NCBI RefSeq assembly: GCF_019443325.1
Contig: NZ_CP080383.1
Location: forward strand, 1,736,001 to 1,800,000
Length of the DNA stretch: 64,000 nt
From: Cryobacterium sp. PAMC25264
GTDB taxonomy: Bacteria > Actinomycetota > Actinomycetes > Actinomycetales > Microbacteriaceae
Reading direction: 5' to 3'
Shown here: in pieces, positions 37,296 to 46,472 of the stretch
Position numbering within the stretch: position 1 is the stretch's first letter
Layout of the letters: each line of letters opens with the position of its first letter
The notes under the pieces: generated by a model
Databases searched by the model: none
What the model was told of the DNA's origin: nothing
The model's input: the letters and a program-made list of their open reading frames with translations, nothing else
Program-made: the position numbers and the translations under genes

Positions 37296-38993
37296 ATGCC
37301 CCGTCCGGCACCTGTTCGATCCGTACCGCTCCTCTCGACCCGCCGCCCACTCGGTGTGGCCTTCGCCGCCGGCGTCACCGTGCTCGGTCTCGCGCTCACC
37401 GGCTGCACCAGCGCCGCTCCGCAGGCCTCGTCCACCCCGACAGCCGGCGGAACCCTCACCTACGCGTCGGGTGACGCCGAACCCACCTGCCTCGACCCGC
37501 ACGTGGGCGGGAACTACCCTCAGGCGCTCGTGAGCACGCAGTACCTCGAGTCGCTGGTCTCCCTCGACTCCGAGGGCACCGTCATCCCCTGGCTGGCCGA
37601 CAGCTGGACAGTCAGCGCCGATGGCCTGACCTGGGAGTTCACCCTGCGCGACGGCGTCACCTTCTCCGATGGCACGCCACTGGACGCCGCAGCCGTGCAG
37701 GCCAACATCGCCCACCTGCAGGACCCGACGACCGGGTCGTCCACGGGCTACCTGGCCCTCGCGAAGGTCACCGGCACCGAGGCCGTCTCCGACTCTGTCG
37801 TGCGTCTCACCCTCGCGCAGCCCGACAGCGCCCTGCTGGAGTCCCTCTCCCAGCCGTGGCTGGGCATCGAGTCCCCGACGGCGCTCGAGCGCAGCCAGGA
37901 TGACAACTGCGCCGCCCCCGTGGGCACCGGCCCGTTCGTCGTCGACTCCTGGGTGAAGCAGAACGCCATCACCCTGGTGCGGAACGACGACTACACGTCC
38001 CCGCCGGCCGACGCCGAACACGACGGCCCGGCCTACCTCGAGAAGATCGTCTGGCGCTTCATCCCCGATTCGGCCTCCCGCTATGCCGCTCTGCAGGCCG
38101 GCGAGGTCGACGTGATCGACAATGCCCAGCCGGACACCATCGCCCAGGCCGAGCAGAGCGATGCCATCGTGCACCTGGATGCGCCTCGGCCCGGTGCCAG
38201 CAACCGGATCGAGCTGAACTCGGGCAAGGCGCCCTTCAGCGATGCGGCCGTCCGCGAGGCGTTCATCCGTTCGGCGAATGTCGATGACGCCGTCGCGTCC
38301 CTGTTCCAGGGCAGTGCGGAGCGCTCCTACTCGGCCCTGTCGAGCGTCGAGCCCCTCGGAATCTCACGCCCCGAGCTCTTCGACTACGACCCCGCGGCGG
38401 CGGCGACCCTGCTCGATGACGCCGGCTGGTCCGAGAAGGACGCGGACGGCTACCGCACCAAGGACGGCGTGCGTCTCACCGTGGTCTTCCCGGTGAGCAC
38501 CAACCAGTCCATCCCGGCCGAGCAGTCCCTGTTCGAGCAGATCCAGGCGACCGCCAAGGCGACCGGGTTCGACGTGCAGCTGACCAAGCTGGATCTCTCG
38601 AGCTGGTACACGGCCCTCGGCAGTAACGCCTACGACGCCGTCAGTGCGCCGTACACCAAGGTCGGACCCGATGTCCTGCGCATCCTCTTCCACTCCGACG
38701 GAATCACCCCTGCCCCGAGCGGCTACTTCGCCAACCACGCCCAGGTGAACGACCCAGCCCTGGACTCGTTGCTCACCCAGGCAGACCAGGTCTCGACAGG
38801 CTCGACCGACGCCGATGCCGCCGAGCGTGCCTCGCTGTACGCCGACGCTCAGGACCTGATCCTGGAGGGCTTCTACATCCTGCCGCTCTACGACCAGCAG
38901 AACCACTTCCTGCTCGGCACGGCCGTGCAAGGCGCCCGCGCGCTGCCGACGGTGTCGACGCCCACCTTCTACGACGCATGGCTGAACCGCTGA
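37296..38993 (+). CDS. Peptide/nickel-type ABC transporter substrate-binding lipoprotein (SBP family 5)
   Basis: Extracytoplasmic receptor of a DppA/OppA-type importer, 565 residues. The N-terminus is a lipoprotein signal with a hydrophobic core and the lipobox LTGC (lipidated Cys37). The mature part shows the family-5 pattern: GGTLTYASGDAEPTCLDPH, LADSWTVSADGLTWEFTLRDGVTFSDGTPLDA, TGPFVVDSWVKQNAITLVRNDDY and FSDAAVREAFIRSANVDDAV. The ATG at 37296 is chosen because the signal peptide begins there; upstream in-frame starts add polar residues. The substrate could be peptides, metal chelates or sugars. The next gene overlaps its end by 16 bases. Confidence 0.92.
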   Translation: MPRPAPVRSVPLLSTRRPLGVAFAAGVTVLGLALTGCTSAAPQASSTPTAGGTLTYASGDAEPTCLDPHVGGNYPQALVSTQYLESLVSLDSEGTVIPWLADSWTVSADGLTWEFTLRDGVTFSDGTPLDAAAVQANIAHLQDPTTGSSTGYLALAKVTGTEAVSDSVVRLTLAQPDSALLESLSQPWLGIESPTALERSQDDNCAAPVGTGPFVVDSWVKQNAITLVRNDDYTSPPADAEHDGPAYLEKIVWRFIPDSASRYAALQAGEVDVIDNAQPDTIAQAEQSDAIVHLDAPRPGASNRIELNSGKAPFSDAAVREAFIRSANVDDAVASLFQGSAERSYSALSSVEPLGISRPELFDYDPAAAATLLDDAGWSEKDADGYRTKDGVRLTVVFPVSTNQSIPAEQSLFEQIQATAKATGFDVQLTKLDLSSWYTALGSNAYDAVSAPYTKVGPDVLRILFHSDGITPAPSGYFANHAQVNDPALDSLLTQADQVSTGSTDADAAERASLYADAQDLILEGFYILPLYDQQNHFLLGTAVQGARALPTVSTPTFYDAWLNR

Positions 38994-39987
38994 CGGCTGC
39001 CCGCAGCACCGGCGGGCAGCGCGTCCGGGGGTTTGGCGCGCGCATCGGCTGGCCACTCGCACGCCGGGTCGGCGGCGCCGTCTTCGTGCTGTGGGCGGTG
39101 GCCACGCTCACCTTCTTCGCGGTCCGGCTGATCCCCGGCGATCCCGCCCAGGCGATCCTCGGTGGGCCGGGGTCGCAGACCTCGCCGGAGGCCCTCGCAG
39201 CGGTGCGCGCCGAGTACGGCCTCGACCAGCCCGTTTTTCTGCAGTACCTCGCCCAACTCGGCCGTCTCGCGACGGGTGACCTGGGCCGCTCGTACGCCCT
39301 CAACATGGACGTTGGCCCGCTGGTGCTCAGCCAGCTCGGCGGCACCCTGCTCCTAGCCGTCCTCTCCCTCTCTGTGGCCTGGCTCCTCGCCCTGGGCCTG
39401 GCGACCTGGTCCACCGGGCGTGGCCGGGTGGCCCGACAGATCGGCTCGGGTCTGGAGATTGTCGCGGCGGCGCTGCCGCACTTCTGGCTGGCCACCACCC
39501 TCATCGTGGTCGTCAGCGTATGGTGGGGCATCCTGCCGCCGATCAGCACCGCGGATGCGCGTGGCCTGGTGTTGCCGGTGCTCACCTTGGCCATCCCGCT
39601 GGCGGGATTCCTCGGCCAAGTAATGCGGGAGAGCCTGACCACGGCCCTGGAGTCCCCGTTCGTGCTCTCCGCCCGTGCCCGCGGCGAGGGCGAGCGCGGA
39701 GTGCTGTGGCGTCACGCTCTCCGGCACGCGGCCTTGCCCGCCATCGGACTGTCCGGCTGGGCCTTCGGCTCGCTGATCAGCGGTGCCGTGGTGGTCGAGA
39801 CCGTCTTCGCCCGCCCGGCCTGGGCCGCACCCTGCTCAACGCGGTCACCGTGCGCGACGTGCCCGTGGTGATCGGCGTCGTGATGGTCGTCGCACTCGCC
39901 TACATCCTCATGACGATCCTCACCGACCTGGCCTCACGCCTGGCCGATCCGCGCCCCACCTCCCGTACCGCCGGAGGCGCACAGTGA
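38978..39987 (+). CDS. ABC transporter permease (DppB type), frame broken once
   Basis: Inner-membrane subunit with about six helices. First frame: LARRVGGAVFVLWAVATLTFFAVRLIPGDPA, the DppB-like N-terminal helix and PGDP motif, and the EAA loop SARARGEGERGVLWRHALRHAALPAIG; it reaches VVVETVFARP and then goes out of frame. With one base restored in CCCGGCC (39814-39819) it continues GLGRTLLNAVTVRDVPVVIGVVMVVALAYILMTILTDL, the conserved C-terminal end, to the stop at 39987. Joined length 336 residues, normal. The stop overlaps the second permease as GTGA. Confidence 0.88.
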
Positions 39988-40883
39988 GCGAACTCGAGAT
40001 CACCGCCGCGGCATCCGCACGGCCGGGTGGCCAGGGCGGTGAGCAGGACAGCCGACCAGGTTCTCCGTCCAACGGTCGGCGGGCCCGGCCCAGCGTCGTC
40101 GAGATCGCGGCCGGCCTGCTGGCCCTGTTCCTGCTCGTCGCGGCCATAGCCCCCCGGCTGCTGGCTCCGGGTGACCCGCTCGCGATCGACCCGCTGTCGG
40201 CATTCGGTGCGCCGTCCTGGGCGCATTGGTTCGGCACCGACGAGTCCGGCCGGGACATCTATACCCGGGTGATCGACGGCGCCCGTGACTCGCTCGTGAT
40301 TGGTGTGTCGGCCACCCTGATCGGGCTGGGCCTCGGCGCTGTGCTCGGAACCGTGGCCGGAACGCTCGGCGCCGCCGTGGACTTCACGGTCAACAGATTC
40401 CTCGAGGTTCTATTCGCCTTCCCCGGCCTGTTGCTCGCGCTCCTGTTCATCCTCGTCTTCGGTCCGGGGGCGGGCAGCGCGATCGTGGCCGTCGGGCTGT
40501 CGACGGCACCGGGCTACGCGCGCATCATTCGCGCCCAATTGCTGCGAGTGCGCTCCTCGGCGTTCGTCGAGGCCGCGACGGTGCAAGGACTGGGCCGCGG
40601 GCGCATCCTCAGCCGGCACATCCTGCCCAACACCCTGGCACCCCTCCTTGTTCTCGGCACTCTCGGTGTGGGCCAGGCCATCGTCTGGGCCGCCGCCCTG
40701 AGCTACCTGGGCCTGGGCGCCCAGCCGCCGGCCGCCGAGTGGGGCGCGATGCTCGCCGCCGGCCGCACGTACATCACGTCGGCGTGGTGGATGAGTTTCT
40801 TCCCCGGCCTGTTCATCGTGCTGACCGCCGTGTGCGCCACCGCCCTGGGCCGCGCGATCGAACGCCGGATGAGGCACGCATGA
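39984..40883 (+). CDS. ABC transporter permease (DppC type)
   Basis: 299 residues: a disordered N-terminus, TM1 near 36-55, the characteristic extracytoplasmic segment HWFGTDESGRDIYTRVIDGARDSLVIGV, then five helices with the EAA loop VEAATVQGLGRGRILSRHILPNTLAPLLV and the C-terminal SYLGLGAQPPAAEWGAML motif. The GTG start overlaps the upstream permease stop, and its own stop overlaps the ATPase gene as ATGA. It forms the heterodimeric channel with the preceding gene product. Confidence 0.93.
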   Translation: MSELEITAAASARPGGQGGEQDSRPGSPSNGRRARPSVVEIAAGLLALFLLVAAIAPRLLAPGDPLAIDPLSAFGAPSWAHWFGTDESGRDIYTRVIDGARDSLVIGVSATLIGLGLGAVLGTVAGTLGAAVDFTVNRFLEVLFAFPGLLLALLFILVFGPGAGSAIVAVGLSTAPGYARIIRAQLLRVRSSAFVEAATVQGLGRGRILSRHILPNTLAPLLVLGTLGVGQAIVWAAALSYLGLGAQPPAAEWGAMLAAGRTYITSAWWMSFFPGLFIVLTAVCATALGRAIERRMRHA

Positions 40884-42646
40884 GCGCCGACGCCACCCGG
40901 ATGGCCGTGCCGATGGGCGGCCCATCACCCGTGCCGGCACTCACACTCCGGAATCTCTCGGTCGGGTTCGGGTCCCAGACTGTGGTGCGCGGAGTGTCCC
41001 TTGATCTTGCACCGGGCGAATGCCTGGCGATCGTCGGCGAGTCCGGGTCGGGCAAGAGCGTCACCGCCCGCAGCCTGCTCGGCCTCGCCGGCGCCGGTGC
41101 GCAGGTCAGCGCCGACGAACTCAGTGTGGCCGGCGAGTCGGTCCTCGGCCTCAGCGAGTCCGCCTGGCGCCGACGCCGTGGCCGCGACGTGGGACTGGTG
41201 CTGCAGGATGCCCTCGCCTCACTCGACCCGCTGCGTCCGATCGGGCGGGAGATCGGTGACTCGCTCCGACTGCACACGGGGCTCGACGGTGCCGAGCGTG
41301 CGAGGCGGGTACTCGAGGTCCTCGCCGCCGTCGGCCTGCCCGACCCCGAAGTCTATGCAGGCCGGCGGTCCGGGGAGCTCTCCGGTGGCCAGCGCCAGCG
41401 GGCGCTCATCGCGGCCGCGCTCGCCCTCGATCCCCCGCTGTTGATCGCCGACGAACCTACCACGGCGCTCGACGTCACCGTGCAGGCCCAGGTTCTCGAC
41501 CTGCTCGAGGAGATCCGCGACCGCGGCACCGCCATCCTGCTGATCAGCCACGACCTCGCCGTGGTCAGCCGCATCGCCGACCGGATCGTGGTCATGCACG
41601 ACGGCCGCATCGTCGAGACCGGAATGCCGAACGAGGTGCTCGGGCACCCCAGCCACCCCGAGACCCGGCGGATGCTCGCCGCGGTTCCCGTGGACAAGCC
41701 GCGGGGAACCAGGCTGGCGCCCACGCCGGAACCGTCACTCACACCGGAGGCAACCGCCGGGGCGGGCCGTCGGCGCGTGGCCGAACGCCCGAGTGCGCCG
41801 GCAACTGAGGTGACCTCTGGTTACCCGGGCGCCGCTCCCGACGCCCGGACGCCGTCCAGCCCCGACCTGGCCCTGGAGGGCATCGGGCTGAACAAGACCT
41901 TCCGCGGTCAGCACGGCACCGTGCAGCATGCCGTCGACGACGTGAACTTCAGCCTGCCGCGCGGCCGCACCCTGGGCATCGTGGGCGAGTCCGGCTCTGG
42001 CAAAACCACCACGGCCCGTCTGGCCCTCGCGCTCACCGCGGCGGACTCCGGAGAGGTGCGCCTGCTCGGCGAACCGTGGAGCGCGTTGCCCGAGAAACAG
42101 CGCCGCGCTCGGCGCCGATTGGTGGGAGCCGTGTACCAGGATGTGCTCGCCTCCTTCGATCCCAGGCTGAGCGTGCGCGAGATCCTGCGGCACGCTGTGG
42201 CCGTCGCCGCACCGTCCGGTCGCGGGGCCACTGTTCGGCGGGCCGGAGACCTGCGGGTGTCCGGACTCCTGGACGATGTCGGCCTGTCGGCCACCCTGCT
42301 CGACCGTCGGCCGACCGATCTGTCTGGAGGGCAACGACAGCGGGTGGGCATCGCCCGCGCCCTGGCCTCCCGGCCGCAGATCCTGATCTGCGATGAACCG
42401 GTATCGGCGCTGGATGTGAGCGTGCAAGCTCAGGTCCTCGACCTTCTCGACGAGCTGCAGCGCGAGCTGTCGCTGAGCCTGTTGTTCATCTCGCACGACC
42501 TCGGGGTCATCCAACACGTCAGCGACGAGGTCGCCGTCATGCACGCGGGTCGCATCGTCGAGACGGGACCGGCCGAGCAGATCTTCCGGGCGCCGGCGCA
42601 TCCGTACACCCGGGCACTGCTCGCGGCCGTGCCGCGCCTGTTCTGA
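40880..42646 (+). CDS. Fused double ATP-binding subunit (DppD-DppF type)
   Basis: 588 residues with two complete ABC ATPase domains in one chain. NBD1: Walker A GESGSGKS (53-60), LSGGQRQRALIAAAL and LLIADEPTTALDV. NBD2: GESGSGKT (369-376), LSGGQRQRVGIARAL and ILICDEPVSALDV. The linker (about 285-330) is Pro/Thr/Ala-rich. Each half is followed by the oligopeptide-type C-terminal region (GRIVETG, and near the end the HPYTRALLAAVP motif). With the two permeases and the binding protein this completes a four-gene importer, every junction overlapping. Confidence 0.94.
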   Translation: MSADATRMAVPMGGPSPVPALTLRNLSVGFGSQTVVRGVSLDLAPGECLAIVGESGSGKSVTARSLLGLAGAGAQVSADELSVAGESVLGLSESAWRRRRGRDVGLVLQDALASLDPLRPIGREIGDSLRLHTGLDGAERARRVLEVLAAVGLPDPEVYAGRRSGELSGGQRQRALIAAALALDPPLLIADEPTTALDVTVQAQVLDLLEEIRDRGTAILLISHDLAVVSRIADRIVVMHDGRIVETGMPNEVLGHPSHPETRRMLAAVPVDKPRGTRLAPTPEPSLTPEATAGAGRRRVAERPSAPATEVTSGYPGAAPDARTPSSPDLALEGIGLNKTFRGQHGTVQHAVDDVNFSLPRGRTLGIVGESGSGKTTTARLALALTAADSGEVRLLGEPWSALPEKQRRARRRLVGAVYQDVLASFDPRLSVREILRHAVAVAAPSGRGATVRRAGDLRVSGLLDDVGLSATLLDRRPTDLSGGQRQRVGIARALASRPQILICDEPVSALDVSVQAQVLDLLDELQRELSLSLLFISHDLGVIQHVSDEVAVMHAGRIVETGPAEQIFRAPAHPYTRALLAAVPRLF

Positions 42647-42691
42647 CCTTCCGGGGGCGAGCGCCGCTATACGGGACGGCACCCGGCCCCC

Positions 42692-42697
42692 TACGCT
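42692..42697 (+). promoter_or_regulatory. Putative -10 of a leaderless promoter (polytopic membrane protein)
   Basis: TACGCT, 7 bases, GTG at 42705. No Shine-Dalgarno. Confidence 0.35.
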
Positions 42698-42704
42698 GAG
42701 GCCT

Positions 42705-43985
42705 GTGTTCTCCATTGTGACGTCGACGGTTAGGCTGGCTGCCACGCGCTGGCCGGTCCTGCTGGCGTTCTATCTGGCCGGCTGGCTGGCGCGCTACTTG
42801 GTGATCGAGGTCGCCGCATTCGCCGGCACCACCGATGCCCTCGTCGCATTCCTGATCATGCCGATTGCCATTCTGGCCCGGCTGGCCAGCTTCATCGCGA
42901 TGTTCCTCGTGCTGCGCGCGGGAATGCCGGGGTTCGGTCAGCTCGCCGCCAACGGCGAGGATGCCATCGACCGCACCACCGAAACCGACCAGAAGGCCGC
43001 GCCGAGTCTTCAGGACCTGTTCCTGGCGAGCATCCTGCCGTTTTTCGCGTTCTATGCCGCCTGGCAGTTTCTGCAGGAGGACACCCTGCAGTACGCGGCG
43101 TCGGCGTTGGCCAAGATCAACCCGTTCGCAAACGAGGACAACTCGGCCGGTGTGCTGAATCTGCAACTCACCTGGGCGTCGGGGGCCGCGATCGTGATCG
43201 CCTTCACCGGCCGCTACCTGCTCAAGCGCTACAGCGACCGGCTCCCACGCTGGACCGCGATCGTGACCGTGTACCTCGAGGCCGTGTGGGTGTACCTCAC
43301 CGTGTTCCTGATCAGCGTCTACCGCGGCGACGTGGATTCCTGGATCGCCAACCGCGCCGCCGCCCACTGGGTCGCCGATCTTCGGCACACCATCGGCGAT
43401 GTCTTCGCTCCCCTGGGAGTTGCGTGGGATGCGATCGCCTGGGCGATCGGCGAGGCGGGCGCCCTGGTCCTCCTGCCCGTGGCCTGGCTCGCCCTCGCCG
43501 GCATCGTCTACGGACGTGCGCTCGCCGCCACACCGATCACGCTGCGTGCTCCGTCGGGACGGTACGCCACGAACCGGTACGCGACGAGCCTGCGCTCCGG
43601 CTACTCCCGGGTGCCCAAGGCCATCTCCCGACGCTTCGCCGACATCGGCGGCGACTTCGTCGGCCGCTGGAAGCCTCTCGCGAACGCTCTGACACTGGTC
43701 TGGCGTGCGGGTGTGGTGCCCATGGGTATCTTCGTTCTGGCATATACGGTGCTGGAGGCCGCGTCCGGCTGGCTGGCGCTCGCGGCCATCCAGCTCATCG
43801 GCCCTCACGACCTCCAGGACTGGTGGATGAACGCGGACGGCTCTCTGATCTTTGCGCTGGACGTGCTCGTGGAACCGCTCAGGATCTGCCTCATCGCCGC
43901 GGGTTACGACTTCTGCCTGGGCCGCCTGGGCGAGAGACGAGACTCGGCCAGGAAGCATTCTGAGGCGGAAGCAGCGTCGGCCTGA
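42705..43985 (+). CDS. Polytopic membrane protein, function unknown
   Basis: 426 residues with about eight hydrophobic segments (near 12-37, 45-70, 105-125, 155-175, 185-208, 245-268, 335-365 and 375-400). The long loop between segments 6 and 7 is basic, with RYATNRYATSLRSGYSRVPKAISRR, so it is probably cytoplasmic. No catalytic motif is recognised. It is convergent with the three-gene set of secreted-side proteins that follows. Confidence 0.65.
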   Translation: MFSIVTSTVRLAATRWPVLLAFYLAGWLARYLVIEVAAFAGTTDALVAFLIMPIAILARLASFIAMFLVLRAGMPGFGQLAANGEDAIDRTTETDQKAAPSLQDLFLASILPFFAFYAAWQFLQEDTLQYAASALAKINPFANEDNSAGVLNLQLTWASGAAIVIAFTGRYLLKRYSDRLPRWTAIVTVYLEAVWVYLTVFLISVYRGDVDSWIANRAAAHWVADLRHTIGDVFAPLGVAWDAIAWAIGEAGALVLLPVAWLALAGIVYGRALAATPITLRAPSGRYATNRYATSLRSGYSRVPKAISRRFADIGGDFVGRWKPLANALTLVWRAGVVPMGIFVLAYTVLEAASGWLALAAIQLIGPHDLQDWWMNADGSLIFALDVLVEPLRICLIAAGYDFCLGRLGERRDSARKHSEAEAASA

Positions 43986-43992
43986 GACCCAG

Positions 43993-44595
43993 TCAGTCCA
44001 GCGCCATGCGCAGGTAGTCGGGGAGCTCGTCGGACACCGCGATACCAACGGACAGGATGGCACCGTCGCCGGCGTCGGCGGGTACAACGAATTCGGCGTC
44101 GAAGCTGTACGGGCCGCTCTGCTCGGAGCTGCACGAGGCGAACTCGGGTCCTCGGCCGGCGAGGGTGATCGGGTTTGCGCTCGCGTTACCCCAGCTGCGT
44201 GCCGGGCCCGGACCGCCGTGCTCCTCTAGCCGCGCGACGCACCCGCCACTGGCGCCGTCCTCGACGCTCCGACTTGGGTCGACCCGAACGGTAACGACGA
44301 GCAACTCGGTTCCGGCAGGCAGATCCCTCTCCTGTCCGACGGCGCTCGTCGCGCTCACCCTGGTGGTCTTCTCGACCTGCCAGCTGGACGGACCATACTG
44401 CGCGGTGTCGCCGGCCGACACCTCCTCTGGCCTGCTCGGTGATGCGGACAGGGAGGTGGACCACTCGTTGGCGGAGGTGATCGCGACGGTAACCGGCAGG
44501 AGGACCGCAACGGCGGCCAGAGCCAGCCAGTTGTGGCGGAGCCATCCTGGTCCCCTCACGACGCGCCTCAGTCTGCGCCTGTCCCTGCGATTCAT
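43993..44595 (-). CDS. Single-pass extracytoplasmic protein, third of a tandem set
   Basis: 200 residues: a very basic N-terminus (MNRRDRRRLRRVVRGPG), one membrane segment (about 25-42), then an all-beta exterior domain of about 150 residues with two cysteines (GGCVARLEEH and FASCSSEQ) that could form a disulfide. Its layout resembles the two upstream genes: anchor, then a beta-sandwich opening with a comparison strand such as TELLVVTVRVDPS. The ATG overlaps the previous stop as ATGA. Function unknown; DUF4352-like Ig folds look similar. Confidence 0.62.
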   Translation of the reverse strand: MNRRDRRRLRRVVRGPGWLRHNWLALAAVAVLLPVTVAITSANEWSTSLSASPSRPEEVSAGDTAQYGPSSWQVEKTTRVSATSAVGQERDLPAGTELLVVTVRVDPSRSVEDGASGGCVARLEEHGGPGPARSWGNASANPITLAGRGPEFASCSSEQSGPYSFDAEFVVPADAGDGAILSVGIAVSDELPDYLRMALD

Positions 44596-45185
44596 TGTGA
44601 GCCCCACTCCGGAAACGAGAGCTCGAGCTCGTGCTGCACGACCAGATCGGTCAGGTCGACGGGAACGACCAGAAGCGAATCGACCCGAGGATCGGAGTCG
44701 ATCGCGAGTTCGAGCGTCGCTGTTGATGCTGCGGTGCTGTGAACGACCGTGGCGGGCACCTCGAACAGGAGCGGGCCGCTCACCGGAATGCCGGTGGCCA
44801 ATCGCATATCGGCCACGGTGCTGTCCTGAGGTCGGCTGGAGGCGCTGAAACTGACGTCGCCCACCCGGAGCACAGCGGTACCGAGTGACGCGGCCTTGTC
44901 ATCCACCACGGCTTCAACGGTCAGCTCGACCACGACCCACAATCCCGGCGTGGCACCCGCCCATCCGTTGCCGGTCGTCACCTCCTCGGCTACCGCTGCG
45001 GAGTAAACGGTGGCACGAATGTTCCGGCCGCTTGCGGGTTCCCCGATGACCCCGGGCACCACGATCGAGGCTTGCTGCGCTTCCCTGCTGGGGGTGGTGT
45101 GCAGCACGAGCGCCGCAAGCGCCAGGATGGCGGTGAGCAGCACGCCATTCGCAGCGTGGCGCCGGAGCGTGGGAGAGGCCGTCAC
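44592..45185 (-). CDS. Single-pass extracytoplasmic protein, second of a tandem set
   Basis: 197 residues: signal anchor (about 11-30, GVLLTAILALAALVLHT), then a beta-rich exterior domain with ATPGLWVVVELTVEAVVDDKAASLG, LRVGDVSFSASSR and GPLLFEVPATVVHSTAASTATLELAI, an arrangement reminiscent of DUF4352-type domains. The GTG start overlaps the first gene as GTGA and the stop overlaps the third as ATGA. No enzymatic motif. Confidence 0.62.
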   Translation of the reverse strand: MTASPTLRRHAANGVLLTAILALAALVLHTTPSREAQQASIVVPGVIGEPASGRNIRATVYSAAVAEEVTTGNGWAGATPGLWVVVELTVEAVVDDKAASLGTAVLRVGDVSFSASSRPQDSTVADMRLATGIPVSGPLLFEVPATVVHSTAASTATLELAIDSDPRVDSLLVVPVDLTDLVVQHELELSFPEWGSQ

Positions 45186-45826
45186 TCGTTCACCCCTGCA
45201 CCGACGTCGCCGAGGGTGAGTTCGAGGGTGGCGCTCACGATCGGGTCCCCGTACAGCCCGCCGTAGGTGAGCCTGCCCTCGCTGATGAAGTCGCGGTCTA
45301 GGAGGTTCACCGTGATCGGCTCCCCCTTCTTGACGTCATCGCCGGAAACCTCCCACATGTAGGCGAGCTCGACAGGCACGCCGGGTTGCACCACCACCCG
45401 GTCGCTGCCGTCGTCGATGACCAGAATCCGCTCCGGCGGCACAGCATCCGCCAGCCCGGGGACGTCGGCGATCCCAACGCTGTCCGCTTCTGTTGTCCCG
45501 AGGCGGCGGGGCTCCGACGTGGTGTTCTCCACGGTCGCTCGCACCACAAGGAGCCGGTTTCCCTCTTCGGGCACGATGCTCTGTTCAGGAAAGGCATCGA
45601 TCAGCAGCGCGCCGTTCACAACAATCGTCAGTTCGGTGCCGATGTGGCTGGCTCCAGCTTCGATCACTGGAGTGGACGGAACCGGGGCGTCATCCAGGCC
45701 GCCGACCACCGCGGAGAACGCCAGCAACACGGCCGAGACACTCGTGATGAGCCACTTGGTCGGCACATGATCGACGAGTGCCCGGACTCGCTGACTCCGG
45801 GAACCGCGCACCCCTCGGTCATCCAT
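45182..45826 (-). CDS. Single-pass extracytoplasmic protein, first of a tandem set
   Basis: 214 residues: basic N-terminus, one membrane segment (about 27-45, WLITSVSAVLLAFSAVVGGL), then a beta-rich exterior domain with GNRLLVVRATVENTTSEPRRL, PGVPVELAYMWEVSGDDVKKGEPITVNLLDRDF and a closing strand. The ATG at 45826 has TACGAT 6 bases before it; upstream in-frame starts lie in the TetR-like gene. First of three coupled genes of the same plan, 40 bases behind the TetR-like gene. Confidence 0.62.
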   Translation of the reverse strand: MDDRGVRGSRSQRVRALVDHVPTKWLITSVSAVLLAFSAVVGGLDDAPVPSTPVIEAGASHIGTELTIVVNGALLIDAFPEQSIVPEEGNRLLVVRATVENTTSEPRRLGTTEADSVGIADVPGLADAVPPERILVIDDGSDRVVVQPGVPVELAYMWEVSGDDVKKGEPITVNLLDRDFISEGRLTYGGLYGDPIVSATLELTLGDVGAGVNE

Positions 45827-45832
45827 GGGCTC

Positions 45833-45838
45833 ATCGTA
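45833..45838 (-). promoter_or_regulatory. Putative -10 of a leaderless promoter (three-gene exterior-protein operon)
   Basis: TACGAT on the minus strand, 6 bases before the ATG at 45826. Confidence 0.4.
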
Positions 45839-45866
45839 CTGAGTGACGATGGCCCGATGGGCGGGA

Positions 45867-46472
45867 TTACGATTCCACCGGAATTCCGTCCAGCAACTCT
45901 TGAGCGTGCTCGGTGATGTGCCGCCCCGCCGTGCCGTCGTGCCCCAGCACTCGCAGGCAGCTGTACAGGATGGTGGCGACCAGGGCGTCGGCGTCCTCGT
46001 CTGGACGGTCGGCACAGATCGCGATGACACTTTCCACGAGTCCGAAGACCACGTCGACGAGATAATCGTGACCCGACTCGGACCCCGCGCTCCCGGCCGG
46101 ACCCAGGTCGGCGCGCACCTCGGCCTCCACGCCGGCTGCGATCAACGCGGCATACGTGTCGGGCAGGCGGGCCCGTTCGATCCGGAAGGGCTCCAGGAGG
46201 TCGTTGCGGATCTCGGGGAGGAAGTAGAGGGTGCCCAGGTTGTGCGCGGATTCGGCCAGTTGGTCGGTGTCAAAACTGATGAGGGCGGCTAGGTGCACGA
46301 CAGCCGAGGCGGGTGCGGCGTCCCGGTAGGCGGCCACTCGCGTGGAGGGCTCCACCGTGCGCATGAGCAGGACCGTGAGGATCTGCTCCGTCGCCGACAG
46401 ATCGGGTCGAGGGGCGGCCGCCGCACGAGGCCGGCCGCGTTCGGCACGGGGCTGCACGGCATGGTCTGTCAC
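45867..46472 (-). CDS. TetR-like regulator lacking its helix-turn-helix
   Basis: 201 residues. It begins with a TetR-style N-terminal arm, VTDHAVQPRAERGRPRAA, then DLSATEQIL, where the first HTH helix should start, but passes straight to TVLLMRTVEPSTRVAAYRDAAPASAVVHLAALISFD, sequence expected only after the HTH. Roughly 40 residues including the recognition helix are missing without loss of frame. The ligand-binding helices (LGTLYFLPEIRNDLLEPFRIERARL and on) look intact. As written it could not bind DNA in the usual way. It may be a remnant, a dominant-negative partner, or an assembly artefact. GTG start at 46472. Confidence 0.7.
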   Translation of the reverse strand: MTDHAVQPRAERGRPRAAAAPRPDLSATEQILTVLLMRTVEPSTRVAAYRDAAPASAVVHLAALISFDTDQLAESAHNLGTLYFLPEIRNDLLEPFRIERARLPDTYAALIAAGVEAEVRADLGPAGSAGSESGHDYLVDVVFGLVESVIAICADRPDEDADALVATILYSCLRVLGHDGTAGRHITEHAQELLDGIPVES

